Positions 7,500 through 16,022 of a DNA stretch of 64,000 nucleotides are shown one piece after another (the first letter of the stretch is position 1; each line of letters begins with the position of its first letter). Below the pieces are notes generated by a model that had not been told where the DNA came from, did not search any database, and saw only the letters and a program-made list of their open reading frames with translations. Source of the DNA: Deltaproteobacteria bacterium (lineage in GTDB: Bacteria > Myxococcota > Myxococcia > Myxococcales > SZAS-1); assembly GCA_018266075.1 (NCBI GenBank), contig JAFEBB010000010.1, positions 94,579-158,578 on the forward strand, given 5' to 3'. A program made the position numbers and the translations under genes.

Positions 7500-9038
7500 C
7501 TAGAGCCTCCGCCAGTGGCGTCCGTCGGCGGCGATGAGCTCCTCGGCGGCCTGCGGGCCCCAGCTGCCGGCCTCGTAGCTCGACGGCTCCGCGTTCCACT
7601 CCTTCCAGCCCTCGAGGATCTCCGTGACCAGCTTCCACGCGGTGTCCACTTCGTCGGCGCGGGTGAAGAGCGTGGCGTCGCCGATCATCGCGTCGAGCAG
7701 CAGGCGCTCGTAGGCCTCGGGCGGCTCGGCGCCAAACGCCTGCCCGTAGCGGAAGTCCATGTTCACGGTGCGCACGCGCATGCCCTCGCCGGGAACCTTG
7801 GAGTTGAAGCGCATGCTGATGCCTTCATCCGGCTGGATGCGGATGGCGAGCACGTTGCGCGCGGTGTCGGTCTGCAGGGCGCCGAAGAGCGAGTGCGGCA
7901 GCCGCGCAAAGTGGACGCTGATCTCCGTCACGCGCTTGGGCAGCCGCTTGCCGGTGCGCAGGTAGAAGGGCACGCCGTCCCAGCGCCAGTTGTCGATGAA
8001 GAGCTTGAGCGCGGTGAACGTGGCGGTGCGCGAGTCTTTTGCCACGCGCTCCTCCTCGCGGTACGCGGGCACCGGCTTGCCGTGGTACGCGCCGCGCGCG
8101 TACTGGCCGCGCACGGTGTACTGCTGCACCTCCTCGCGCAGCACCGGGCGGATCGAGCGCAGGACTTTGACCTTCTCGTCGCGCACGGCGTCCGCGTCGA
8201 ACGCGACGGGCGCCTCCATCGCGGTCAGCGACAACAGCTGCATGAGGTGGTTCTGCACCATGTCGCGCAGGATGCCGGCCTCTTCGTAGTAGCCGCCGCG
8301 GCGCTCCACGCCGATGTCTTCGGCCGCGGTGATCTGCACGTGATCCACGTACTGCCGGTTCCAGATGGGCTCGAAGATGGAGTTTCCGAAGCGGAAGACC
8401 ATCAGGTTCTGCACCGTCTCTTTTCCGAGGTAGTGGTCGATGCGGTAGACCTGCGACTCGGCGAAGACGTCGTGCACGTTGCCGTTGAGCTCGCGCGCGC
8501 TGTCGGTGTCGTGGCCGAAGGGCTTCTCGAGGATGATCCGGCTCCACGGATTGCCGCGTCCGCCGTTCTGCAGCAGGCCGGCGTCGTGGAGCTGCTTCAA
8601 GATCATGGGCATCACGCTCGGCGGGACGGCGCAGTAGTAGAGCCGGTTGCCGCGCGTGCCGCGCTCCTTGTCGGCGCGCTCGAGCGCGGCCTTGAGGCGC
8701 TGGAACGCGGCCGGGTCGTCGAAGTTGCCGCTCACGTAGTCGAGGCCCGCGGCGAAGTCGCTCCAGATCTCCTCGTCGAGCGGCTTGCGGCGCGAGAACT
8801 CGCCCACCGCCTTCTTCATCTCACTGCGGTAGCTGTCGCGCGAGAAGTCGTCCTTGGCGAAGCCGACGACGGCAAAGTTCGCGGGCAGTACGCCCGTCAA
8901 GCCCAGGTTGTAGAGCGCGGGCAGGAGCTTGCGGTGCGAGAGGTCGCCGCTGGCGCCGAAGATGACCATGGCGCACGGCTCGCCCACGCGCTCGGTGCGC
9001 AGGCCAGCTCGAAACGGGTTTTCTGGGGTGGCGATCAT
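7500..9038 (-). CDS. zwf: glucose-6-phosphate 1-dehydrogenase
   Basis: 512 residues, full family length. Oxidises glucose 6-phosphate to the lactone with reduction of NADP. Motifs: N-terminal Rossmann FGASGDLSHRKLLPALY, the active-site RIDHYLGKETVQNLMVFRF containing the conserved His/Lys, and the downstream EPIWNRQYVDHVQIT and GYYEEAGILRDMVQNHLMQ blocks. It is the second gene of the gnd-zwf-opcA-pgl operon. The gap before it (9039-9125) contains a TTCAC-N5-GTGAA palindrome at 9102-9116 that could be regulatory or part of a chromosome-wide motif. Confidence 0.96.
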   Translation of the reverse strand: MIATPENPFRAGLRTERVGEPCAMVIFGASGDLSHRKLLPALYNLGLTGVLPANFAVVGFAKDDFSRDSYRSEMKKAVGEFSRRKPLDEEIWSDFAAGLDYVSGNFDDPAAFQRLKAALERADKERGTRGNRLYYCAVPPSVMPMILKQLHDAGLLQNGGRGNPWSRIILEKPFGHDTDSARELNGNVHDVFAESQVYRIDHYLGKETVQNLMVFRFGNSIFEPIWNRQYVDHVQITAAEDIGVERRGGYYEEAGILRDMVQNHLMQLLSLTAMEAPVAFDADAVRDEKVKVLRSIRPVLREEVQQYTVRGQYARGAYHGKPVPAYREEERVAKDSRTATFTALKLFIDNWRWDGVPFYLRTGKRLPKRVTEISVHFARLPHSLFGALQTDTARNVLAIRIQPDEGISMRFNSKVPGEGMRVRTVNMDFRYGQAFGAEPPEAYERLLLDAMIGDATLFTRADEVDTAWKLVTEILEGWKEWNAEPSSYEAGSWGPQAAEELIAADGRHWRRL

Positions 9039-9101
9039 GGAGGTCCCGCCGCGCGCGCGGCCGTTCGGCCAGCGGATCCGAATCGGGATCCGCCGGCCAG
9101 G

Positions 9102-9116
9102 TTCACAACGGGTGAA
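9102..9116. promoter_or_regulatory. TTCAC-N5-GTGAA palindrome in the gnd-zwf gap
   Basis: TTCACAACGGGTGAA is a 5+5 bp inverted repeat with a 5-base spacer, 64 bases upstream of the zwf start codon on its strand. It is the only intergenic member of a set of five such sites in this window; the other four are inside genes (11478, 20450, 50907, 55566). It may be an operator for zwf, but the intragenic copies argue for a more general DNA-binding motif. Confidence 0.4.
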
Positions 9117-9125
9117 ACGGCGTGG

Positions 9126-10022
9126 CTACTTCTTCACCGCGTGGCCGCCGAACTCGTTGCGCAGCGCCGCGATGATCTTGCTGCCGAACGCGGTGTCCAC
9201 GTCCTGGCGCGAGCGGAAGCGCGCGAAGAGCGCCTCAGTGATGACCGGCATGGGCACGGCCTTCTCGATGGCCTGCTCCACCGTCCAGCGGCCCTCGCCG
9301 GTGTCGTCGGCCCAGCCCTTGATGCCCGCGAGCTTGGGGTCCTTCTTGAGCGCGGCGGCCAGAAGCTCGAGCAGCCAGCTGCGCACCACGCTGCCCTGGC
9401 CCCAGAGGTCGGCGACCTTGGGCAGGTCGAGGTTGAAGCCGCTCTTCTCCAGCAACTCGAAGCCCTCGGCATAGGCCTGCATCATTCCGTACTCGATGCC
9501 GTTGTGGACCATCTTGGTGAAGTGGCCCGAGCCGCTCGCGCCGCAGTAGAGGTAGCCGTTCTCGGGCGCGAGCGTCTTGATGGCGGGCTCGGCGACCTTG
9601 AAGGCGTTCGCGTCGCCGCCGACCATCAGGCAGTAGCCGAACTTGAGGCCCCAGAGGCCGCCCGAGGTGCCCGCGTCGAGGTAGGAGATGCCGGCCTCGG
9701 CGAGCTTCTTGGAGCGCGCCTGGGCCTCGGTGAACTTGGAGTTGCCGCCGTCGATGAGCACGTCGCCCTTGGCGAGCAGCGGCGTCACCGCGTCGATGGT
9801 GGGCTGCACGAACTGCCCGGGCAGCATCATCCACACCACCTTGGGAGACGGCAGCTTGGCCACCGCGTCTTTCAGGTCGGTGGCGGCCACGGCGCCTTGG
9901 GCGGCCAGGTCCTTCACCGCCTGGGCGTTCACGTCGTAGACCACCACGCGGTGCTTCCCCTGCAGCAGCCGCAGCGACATGTTGAAGCCCATCTTTCCCA
10001 GGCCGATCATCGCGATGTCCAT
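9126..10022 (-). CDS. gnd: 6-phosphogluconate dehydrogenase, decarboxylating (short form)
   Basis: 298 residues. Converts 6-phosphogluconate to ribulose 5-phosphate and CO2 with reduction of NAD(P). Seen: N-terminal dinucleotide fold MIGLGKMGFNM, substrate loop DAGTSGGLWGLKFG, and the catalytic GHFTKMVHNGIEYGMMQ helix. The length (about 300) is that of the short YqeC/Gnd2-type enzymes rather than the 470-residue E. coli form; these are often NAD-preferring, but cofactor choice cannot be read here with certainty. It is the first gene of the leftward operon, with the promoter probably in 10023-10120. Confidence 0.92.
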   Translation of the reverse strand: MDIAMIGLGKMGFNMSLRLLQGKHRVVVYDVNAQAVKDLAAQGAVAATDLKDAVAKLPSPKVVWMMLPGQFVQPTIDAVTPLLAKGDVLIDGGNSKFTEAQARSKKLAEAGISYLDAGTSGGLWGLKFGYCLMVGGDANAFKVAEPAIKTLAPENGYLYCGASGSGHFTKMVHNGIEYGMMQAYAEGFELLEKSGFNLDLPKVADLWGQGSVVRSWLLELLAAALKKDPKLAGIKGWADDTGEGRWTVEQAIEKAVPMPVITEALFARFRSRQDVDTAFGSKIIAALRNEFGGHAVKK

Positions 10023-10125
10023 GCGCTCCTCCGATAGTTTGAGTTCAAACGAACCGAGCGAGTGCCCGGCTGCCCGGGCGGAACCCTATCGCAGGAGCCG
10101 CTGATCCGGATCCAGAAAGCACGAA

Positions 10126-10155
10126 TCCCGCGGCGGCCTCTCGGCCAGCGCGGGA
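10126..10155 (-). terminator. strong GC hairpin, probable terminator of the 10183-10485 gene
   Basis: TCCCGCG (10126-10132) pairs with CGCGGGA (10149-10155), with an inner GGCC-TCTC-GGCC stem-loop. It lies 28 bases past the stop of the leftward small gene. On that strand the hairpin is followed by a weak T-rich stretch (ATTCGTGCTTTCT), so factor-independent termination is plausible though the U-tract is poor. Confidence 0.5.
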
Positions 10156-10182
10156 CTCGGGACCTCGGTGAAGCGCGAGGTT

Positions 10183-10485
10183 TTAGAACATCGGCATCGG
10201 GCCGATCTTGGTCCAGGTCGGCTTGGCGTTGGGGGCCACCACCGTGCTCTTCAGATAGAGCTCGCCCTTGTACGTGTAGACCTTCTGGTCCACGCCCATC
10301 TCGCCCTTGGGGGTCACGTCGATGGAGCTGTACTTCTCGATGCCGGCCGGGGCGTGCTTGAGGGGCTTCACGCCGTCCTTGAGGGCCTTCTGGGCCATCG
10401 AGCCGTAGATCTGCTTCAGCTCGTCCTGGGTGGGCATCATGATCTTCGCGTTGACGTTGCCGGAACCGCCGACCTTGCGCACCAT
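10183..10485 (-). CDS. small basic protein of unknown function
   Basis: 100 residues from the ATG at 10485; AAAGGAG lies about 7 bases upstream on that strand, a stronger ribosome site than most neighbours have. The protein is Lys-rich, without signal peptide or membrane segment, and contains DELKQIYGSMAQKALKDG followed by a probable beta-rich half (YKGELYLKSTV). No family is recognised. It stands alone between the divergent murJ gene and the pentose-phosphate operon, with its own terminator hairpin, so it is likely a monocistronic, well-translated gene. Confidence 0.75.
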   Translation of the reverse strand: MVRKVGGSGNVNAKIMMPTQDELKQIYGSMAQKALKDGVKPLKHAPAGIEKYSSIDVTPKGEMGVDQKVYTYKGELYLKSTVVAPNAKPTWTKIGPMPMF

Positions 10486-10755
10486 GACCTGCTCCTTTTT
10501 GTTGTGCCCGGCAGTGCCAGGCGGGATGCGAACATTGTCGTGGGCACCGCGGAGAAGTTGCCTACATCCACCCCGATTACCCGACGTCGGCGCCAAACGA
10601 CGAGAAAGTCTAGGCGGATCCGCGAGCGATCTGCCAGCCGAGCGCTGGGACCTCCACGGGGCGTGAAGTGCGGTCGGACAGCCTCGGTGCGGCTCGCCAA
10701 GTGGGCCAAACTCCGAAATGGCCAAGCGGGACTGCCTGTTGCATCCTCCCTCGCC

Positions 10756-12393
10756 GTGTCCCAGCCCGCACTCGCAACGCCGCCCGAACCGAAGCCGCCC
10801 GCGCCGAAGCCGTCGCGCTCGCGCGGTGGTGCGATCGCGGTCGCGGCGGGGATCCTGCTCTCGCGGCTGGCGGGCTTCGTGCGCGAGCGCGCGCTGGCGC
10901 ACTACCTGGGCAACTCGCCGGCGTCGGGCGCGTTCCGGGCGGCGCTGCGCATTCCGAACCTCTTGCAGAACCTGCTCGGCGAGGGCGTGCTCTCGGCGTC
11001 GTTCATCCCCGTCTACGCCAAGCTGCTCGCCGAAGGGAAAGAGGACGAAGCGAATCGAGTCGCGCGCACGGTGGCCACGCTGCTCTTCTTCGCGGCGGCG
11101 GTGATCACCCTGCTCGGCGTGGTCTTCACGCGCGCGGCCATCGAGCTGCTCGCGCCCGGTTTCCACGGCGAGGTGCGCGAGCTGACCATTCACCTGGTGC
11201 AGATCCTCTTCCCGGGGACGGCGCTGCTCGTGCTGAGCGCGTGGTGCCTGGGCGTGCTGAACTCGCACCGCAAGTTCTTCCTCTCCTACGTCTCGCCGGT
11301 GGTTTGGAACGGCGCGCTCATCGCCGTGGCCATCGTGGGCGGGCGGCGGCTGCTCACGCCGGCGGGCGGCCAGTTCGAGCTCGCGGTCTGGCTCGCGTGG
11401 GGCGCGGTGGCGGGCTCGGGGCTGCAGCTCCTGGTGCAGGTGCCGACGGTCTTCGCGCTCACGCGCTCGCTGCTCCCTTCACTGCGAGTGAAGTCGGAAG
11501 GTGTGCAGGCCACGCTGCGCGCGTTCGGGCCGGTGCTCGTCGGACGCGGCTCGGTGCAGCTCTCGAGCTACCTGGATCAGCTGCTCGCGAGCTACCTCGG
11601 GCCGGCGATGGTCTCGGCCATGGCCTACGCGCAGACGCTGTACCTCTTGCCCGTCTCCCTCTTCGGGATGTCCATCAGCGCGGCGGAGCTGCCGGAGATG
11701 TCGCGCGCGCAGGGCTCGAGCGCGGACATCGCGGCCAAGCTGCAAGAGCGGCTCAAGGGCGGGCTGCGCAACGTCGTGTTCCTGGTGGTGCCGTCGATGG
11801 TGGCGTTCCTGGCCATCGGCCCGACGTTGGTGGGCGCCATCTTCCAGAGCGGCCGTTTCCAGGCGCAGGACACGTGGGAGGTCTGGGTCATCCTCTGCGG
11901 CTCGGCGGTGGGACTGACCGCGGGTACGCAGGGGCGGCTGCTGGCGAGCGCGTTCTACGCCCTCGGCGACACCAAGACGCCGCTGCACGCCGCGCTGGTG
12001 CGGGTGGCGCTGACGTTCGTCTCCGGCTGGGCGGCGGCGCTTCCGCTTCGTGCGCACTACGGCTACGCGCCGGTCTATGGCGCGCTGGGGCTCACCGCGA
12101 GCGCCGGCGTGGCCGCGTGGATGGAGTTCTCGCTGCTGCGGCTCTGGCTGGGAAAGCGCATCGGACGCGTGCCGTTGCCCATGGGCCTGCTGGCGATGGC
12201 CACGTTTGCTGCGGCGGTGGCAGGAGTCGGCGGCTTCTTGTTGCAGCGGACGCTCGCTGGCTTCGGCCCGTGGATCCGCGCGGGCGCGGTGGTGCCCACG
12301 TTCTGCGCGATATATCTCGTTCTCGGGCTGGCGCTGAAGATCCCCGAGGCGACCCAGCTCGTGAACCGCGTGCGCCGCAAGCTCGGGCGTTGA
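10756..12393 (+). CDS. murJ: lipid II flippase MurJ (MviN family)
   Basis: About 545 residues from a GTG at 10756; the frame is open further upstream, there is no clear ribosome site, and the start is uncertain. Moves lipid II across the inner membrane for peptidoglycan synthesis. After a Pro-rich N-terminal tail come GGAIAVAAGILLSRLAGFVRE, the conserved first helix, then NLLGEGVLSASFIPVYAKLL and about 14 hydrophobic segments, all standard for MurJ. A TTCAC-N5-GTGAA palindrome lies inside at 11478-11492 and a GATATATC site at 12309-12316. dtd follows after 12 bases, likely the same transcript. Confidence 0.92.
   Translation: MSQPALATPPEPKPPAPKPSRSRGGAIAVAAGILLSRLAGFVRERALAHYLGNSPASGAFRAALRIPNLLQNLLGEGVLSASFIPVYAKLLAEGKEDEANRVARTVATLLFFAAAVITLLGVVFTRAAIELLAPGFHGEVRELTIHLVQILFPGTALLVLSAWCLGVLNSHRKFFLSYVSPVVWNGALIAVAIVGGRRLLTPAGGQFELAVWLAWGAVAGSGLQLLVQVPTVFALTRSLLPSLRVKSEGVQATLRAFGPVLVGRGSVQLSSYLDQLLASYLGPAMVSAMAYAQTLYLLPVSLFGMSISAAELPEMSRAQGSSADIAAKLQERLKGGLRNVVFLVVPSMVAFLAIGPTLVGAIFQSGRFQAQDTWEVWVILCGSAVGLTAGTQGRLLASAFYALGDTKTPLHAALVRVALTFVSGWAAALPLRAHYGYAPVYGALGLTASAGVAAWMEFSLLRLWLGKRIGRVPLPMGLLAMATFAAAVAGVGGFLLQRTLAGFGPWIRAGAVVPTFCAIYLVLGLALKIPEATQLVNRVRRKLGR
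11478..11492. other. TTCAC-N5-GTGAA palindrome inside murJ
   Basis: TTCACTGCGAGTGAA, followed by GTCGG. It encodes part of LPSLRVKSE in murJ. The same arms, and nearly the same spacer and right flank, occur at 50907 and 55566 in unrelated genes, once in another reading frame, so conservation is at DNA level. Confidence 0.6.
12309..12316. other. GATATATC site inside murJ
   Basis: Context GCGCGATATATCTCGTT; codes A-I-Y-L-V with ATA and TAT codons. Confidence 0.6.
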
Positions 12394-12405
12394 TAGGGTG
12401 CGCGC

Positions 12406-12855
12406 ATGCGCGCCGTGGTGCAGCGGGTGAGCCGGGCCAGCGTGACCGTCGAGGGCCGGGTGGTGGGCCAGATCGATCGCGGGCTGTTGGTGCTGCTCGG
12501 CGTGGCCTCCGCGGATGTCGACGCAGATCTCGAGTGGCTGGTGGCCAAGGTGCTCGCGCTCCGCGTCTTCCCCGATGACGCCGGCAAGATGAACCTCGAC
12601 CTCGCGGCGATCCAGGGCGGGCTCCTGGTGGTGAGCCAGTTCACGCTCCTGGGCGACACGCGGAAGGGAAACCGCCCCGCGTTCACGGGCGCGAAGGAGC
12701 CGGTGGAGGCGGAGCGGATGTACGAGCGCTTCTGCGCGCGGGCCGCGGAGCTGGGCGCGCGGGTGCAGAAGGGCGTGTTCCGCGCGGACATGCAGGTGGA
12801 GCTGGTGAACGACGGCCCGGTCACGCTGCTCCTGGATTCGACCAAGCTCTTCTGA
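12406..12855 (+). CDS. dtd: D-aminoacyl-tRNA deacylase
   Basis: 149 residues, exactly the family length. Removes D-amino acids wrongly attached to tRNA. The N-terminus MRAVVQRVSRASVTVEG is typical; the two active-site signatures SQFTLLGDTRKGNRPAF and the C-terminal NDGPVTLLLDS (Gly-cisPro region) are both present. It sits 12 bases after murJ and 16 bases before a HIT protein gene, a probable three-gene transcript. No odd features. Confidence 0.95.
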   Translation: MRAVVQRVSRASVTVEGRVVGQIDRGLLVLLGVASADVDADLEWLVAKVLALRVFPDDAGKMNLDLAAIQGGLLVVSQFTLLGDTRKGNRPAFTGAKEPVEAERMYERFCARAAELGARVQKGVFRADMQVELVNDGPVTLLLDSTKLF

Positions 12856-12871
12856 AGCCAACGGGGGACGC

Positions 12872-13216
12872 ATGGAAAGCTGCGTGTTCTGCGACATCGC
12901 CGCGCGCAAGATCCCCGCGCGCATCCTGCTCGAGGACGAGGCGCTGCTCGCCTTCGAGGACGTGCGTCCCCAAGCGCCGCTGCACGCATTGGTGATCCCC
13001 AAGCGGCACGTGGCTCACGCGAACGAGCTCCGTTCAGACGACGCCGACCTCCTGGGCAAGCTGGTGCTCGCGGCACAGCAGGTGGCGCGGCTGCGTGGCG
13101 CGGCCGAGAGCGGCTGGCGGCTGGTGATGAACACCCTCGACGACGCCGGCCAGACCGTCTTCCACCTGCACCTGCACGTGCTCGGTGGGCGCGAGCTGGG
13201 CTGGCCGCCCGGATAG
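12872..13216 (+). CDS. HIT-family (histidine triad) nucleotide-binding protein
   Basis: 114 residues. The start CVFCDIAARKIPARILLED and the C-terminal triad HLHLHVLGGRELGWPPG are those of HINT-type hydrolases, which cleave adenosine phosphoramidates and acyl-adenylates in the cytoplasm. An FCDI zinc-type cysteine pair is present at the N-terminus. GGGG (12863-12866) lies just upstream of the ATG. The stop TAG directly abuts the convergent metallophosphoesterase stop, leaving no intergenic space. Confidence 0.93.
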   Translation: MESCVFCDIAARKIPARILLEDEALLAFEDVRPQAPLHALVIPKRHVAHANELRSDDADLLGKLVLAAQQVARLRGAAESGWRLVMNTLDDAGQTVFHLHLHVLGGRELGWPPG

Positions 13217-14869
13217 CTACTTCGGGATCAGCACCGAGCGCACGGACGAGTTGGAGTTGTAGTCCATGTTGTCGACCTGGATGTTGCCGTCGGCGAGCAT
13301 CTGGATCACCGCGTAGCCGTAGTTGTCGCTGGGGTTGCCGAGCGGAGCGCCGCCATTGCCCACGATGACCTCGCGCGCGCCGCTCTGGTGGTAGAACTCG
13401 TGCGTGTGCCCCACGATCTTGAGCGTGTAGGGCGCGGCGTTGATCACCGTCTCGCTGTCGGGGATGCCCGGCGCCGTGGTCGCGTCCGAGGGCTCGTGCC
13501 GGATGATGAAGGTGTACGTGGTGCTCTGCGCGAGCTGGGTCTGCAGCCAGCTCTTCTGCGTGCTGTCCCAGGCGTTCATGGCGAGCACGATGAACTTGGC
13601 CGTCCACGCGCCGTTGGTGTCGTTCACGTCGAACCGGTAGTACGGCTTCGACTGCCCCAGCGGCGACATCATCTGGCTCATGAAGGCCTGGAAGTTGTTG
13701 CTGTTGTTCCCCGCCGAGCCGGTGCAGTTGCTCGAGGTGTAGCCGGTGCACTCGTGGTTGCCCATGCTCGGGAAGACCGGGCCCGCGGTGTAGTTCGCCT
13801 GCGCGTTCAGGTAGTAGCCCATCTGCGTGGCGCCCGCGTTGCCGCTGGGGTTGGCGTACATGTAGTCGCCCGTGGCCACCACGAACTGCGGCTTCACCGA
13901 GAGCCCCTGCATGTCCTGGTAGATCTTGGTGATGATCGCCGTGGGGTAGTTGCTGGTGTCGTCCTCGTTGGGCGGGCGCGAGTCACCCACCGCAGCGAAG
14001 TAGAGCCGGTCGACGCTGCCGCCGTTCTTGTTCACGCTGCCCGACCACGGCGCGCCCGCGCTGGTGCCGCTGGTGCCGGTGGTGGTCGTTCCCGTGGTGC
14101 TGCTCGTGCCCGTGCTGCCGGTGGTCGAGGTGCTGGTGGTCCCCGTGGTGCCCGTGGTCGTGCTGGTGTTGTTGCTGCCGCACGCGTTCGTCGGCGACAC
14201 GCAGGCGCCGCTCTGGGTGTTGCAGTAGTAGCCGCCGTAGCAGTTGTTGGGCTGGCAGTCCGCGGGATTGCTGGCGCTGCAGTGGCAGATCGTCTCCGGC
14301 GTGTTGGGGCCCGCGAAGATGCCGCAGTCGCCCGTCGAGCCCGTGCTGCCCGTGGTGCCGCTGGTCGAGGTGGTCGCGGTGGTCGACGAGTTGCCGGTGG
14401 TGCCGTTGGTGTTGGTGCCCGTGGTCGCGCCCACGCACGCCCCCACGGTGGGATCGCAGTAGCTGCCCGCGCAGTCACTGCCGCAGGCGCCGCTGGCGGG
14501 ATCCGTGCAGCTGCCCACGTCGGGGGTGCAGACGTTCTGCGGCGTGCCCGAGACGTCATTGAGCTGGAAGCAGTGCGCGCCGGTGGCACAGCCCACGCTG
14601 CAATCGTCGAGGCAGAAGCTGTCGGCGTGGCCCAGCTGCACGCAGTAGCCGCTCTGGCAGTTGCTGTTGTCGAAGCAGCTCCCACAGCCGGGCACCGTGC
14701 CGCCGTTCGAGCCGCTGCTCCCGCCGTTGGTGCCCGACGTCGAGGTGTGGCCTGTGCTGCCGCTGCCGGCGATGGTGGTGCCGGTGGTGGTGCTGCCGGT
14801 CGAGTCGTTGCATCCGACGAGCGCGAGCGTGAAAACCGCCAGCGCGGCGAGGTGACGAAGGTGGATCAT
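13217..14869 (-). CDS. lipoprotein with Cys-rich modules, Thr/Ser/Gly linkers and a metallophosphoesterase domain
   Basis: 550 residues from the ATG at 14869 (GGAG upstream). A lipobox LVGC puts the acylated Cys at position 20, so the protein is envelope-anchored. Residues about 20-310 alternate low-complexity T/S/G linkers with two Cys-rich modules (CGSCFDNSNCQSGYC..., CHCSASNPADCQPNNCYGG...). From about 325 a calcineurin-like phosphoesterase follows with all core motifs: AVGDSR, VVATGDYM, SMGNHE, IIRHEP and KIVGHTHE. The substrate is unknown; similar proteins include purple acid phosphatase-like and nucleotidase enzymes. The linker-coding DNA (14028-14240, 14330-14440) is low-complexity and could be length-variable. 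Confidence 0.85.
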   Translation of the reverse strand: MIHLRHLAALAVFTLALVGCNDSTGSTTTGTTIAGSGSTGHTSTSGTNGGSSGSNGGTVPGCGSCFDNSNCQSGYCVQLGHADSFCLDDCSVGCATGAHCFQLNDVSGTPQNVCTPDVGSCTDPASGACGSDCAGSYCDPTVGACVGATTGTNTNGTTGNSSTTATTSTSGTTGSTGSTGDCGIFAGPNTPETICHCSASNPADCQPNNCYGGYYCNTQSGACVSPTNACGSNNTSTTTGTTGTTSTSTTGSTGTSSTTGTTTTGTSGTSAGAPWSGSVNKNGGSVDRLYFAAVGDSRPPNEDDTSNYPTAIITKIYQDMQGLSVKPQFVVATGDYMYANPSGNAGATQMGYYLNAQANYTAGPVFPSMGNHECTGYTSSNCTGSAGNNSNNFQAFMSQMMSPLGQSKPYYRFDVNDTNGAWTAKFIVLAMNAWDSTQKSWLQTQLAQSTTYTFIIRHEPSDATTAPGIPDSETVINAAPYTLKIVGHTHEFYHQSGAREVIVGNGGAPLGNPSDNYGYAVIQMLADGNIQVDNMDYNSNSSVRSVLIPK

Positions 14870-14883
14870 GGTGCGGCTCCGCA

Positions 14884-14912
14884 ACTTTCGAACGGCCCAA
14901 CGGCCAGCCAAG
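14884..14912. repeat. fragment related to the CCACGACC-type dispersed repeat
   Basis: The stretch TTTCGAACGGCCCAACGGCC just upstream of the phosphoesterase lipoprotein gene resembles the core unit TTCGAACGACCCACGACC of the array at 39217-39470 and the copy at 3637-3720. Similarity is judged by eye over about 25 bases and is imperfect. Confidence 0.35.
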
Positions 14913-15131
14913 GGCGCGGATGCTCGTCTCGATCGTGACTGGGCTGCAACGCCTACCCTTCCGCACATTGGAAGCTTGTCAAACTGTCACGACCTGCGGG
15001 CCGAAAGGGTCAAGCAGGCAGGCCGTAGGCCTATCGGAAACTTTTCGCCGGCCGGGGACACAGAACCTTCGCTGCTGGCCCGGCGTTTGCTCATTAGACA
15101 AGGGCGGTCTGGCCTTTGGAGGACGCAACTC

Positions 15132-15593
15132 ATGCGGTGGTTGAGGGTGACGCTCATTGGGCTCCTGCTCGGGCTGGCTTGCGCTGCTGCCGCGGCTGAG
15201 CTCTTCCCCGGCCCGCCGGCCGAGGAGGGTGTGCCGCTCTACTTCTCGCTCGAGGTGCGCCAGAAGGGCCACGTGGTCGCCCGGCCGCAGCTCCTGGGCG
15301 CCTCCGGCCACGACGTGCGCGCCGTGCTCCGCAGCCGCGATGGCGCCCCGCGCATGGAGCTCCTCCTGCAGCCCACGCTGCGCGGAACGAAGGTCGGCCT
15401 GGACATGCACGTCGCCCTGCCCGACGAGCCCGGCCTGGGAAAGAGCTTCTCGCTGCGCCACGCCGAGGAGGCCCAGCTCAAGCTGGGGCAAGACGTGGAC
15501 GTGCGCGTCTTGGCCATGCGCGTGCAGTCGCCGGAGTTCGAGGCGTACATGCGCAACGCGCCGCCGCCGGACGAGGGCCCGAACCGCGACTGA
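15132..15593 (+). CDS. small secreted protein of unknown function
   Basis: 153 residues from the ATG at 15132; GGAGGA at 15118-15123 is well spaced and decides the start. N-terminal signal peptide MRWLRVTLIGLLLGLACAAAAA, with a Cys that does not form a convincing lipobox. The mature part is predicted beta-rich (PLYFSLEVRQKGHVVARPQLLG, RGTKVGLDMHVALP) with an acidic Asp/Pro-rich tail. No family recognised. Probably periplasmic. A TPR protein gene follows after 45 bases. Confidence 0.75.
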   Translation: MRWLRVTLIGLLLGLACAAAAAELFPGPPAEEGVPLYFSLEVRQKGHVVARPQLLGASGHDVRAVLRSRDGAPRMELLLQPTLRGTKVGLDMHVALPDEPGLGKSFSLRHAEEAQLKLGQDVDVRVLAMRVQSPEFEAYMRNAPPPDEGPNRD

Positions 15594-15638
15594 CGGCCGC
15601 GTTCGGGGTATCTCTCCGCCATCTCCCTGGAGCCGGCC

Positions 15639-15953
15639 ATGACCGCCGAGCGCGAGCAGCGCTACCTCGCGATGATCACCCAGTTCCCCGACTCGCCGCT
15701 GGGCTACTTCAGCCTGGGCCGGTACTACCTCGAGGAGGCGCGCTTCGCGGAGGCGGCCAAGCACCTGGCGCGCTGCACGGAGCTCGACCCGACGTACGCC
15801 GCGGCCCTGCTCTCCCTGGGCGACGCGCACGCCGGCGCCGGTGATCGCGACCAGGCGAAGGCCGCGTACGCGCGCGGGCGCGAGGCGGCGCTGGCGCAGA
15901 ACCACCCCACGCTGGCCGAGGAGATCGACGAGCGCGTGGCCGACCTCGACTGA
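15639..15953 (+). CDS. small tetratricopeptide-repeat protein
   Basis: 104 residues, cytoplasmic (no signal). Two TPR units are visible: PLGYFSLGRYYLEEARFAEAAKHLARCTELDP and its successor AAALLSLGDAHAGAGDRDQAKAAYARGREAA, with TPR consensus Gly/Ala/Pro spacing. The C-terminus is acidic. TPRs mediate protein-protein contacts; the partner is unknown. The gene lies in a rightward run with the secreted protein before it and the queuosine-precursor transporter 69 bases after. Confidence 0.8.
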   Translation: MTAEREQRYLAMITQFPDSPLGYFSLGRYYLEEARFAEAAKHLARCTELDPTYAAALLSLGDAHAGAGDRDQAKAAYARGREAALAQNHPTLAEEIDERVADLD

Positions 15954-16022
15954 GGGCGGCCCAGTGGCTGGCATATGAAACCGGATCCGTCCAGAATCAT
16001 CGATCGTCGGAGCGGAGGTGCC

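Noticed and set aside
6387..10037. 1216-codon frame antisense to the pentose-phosphate operon
   Set aside because: The opposite strand encodes four unmistakable enzymes; the antisense translation is His/Arg/Leu-rich noise.
10486..10755. tRNA or riboswitch in the gap before murJ
   Set aside because: No cloverleaf or known aptamer pattern could be folded by eye; the gap shows only a divergent promoter region.
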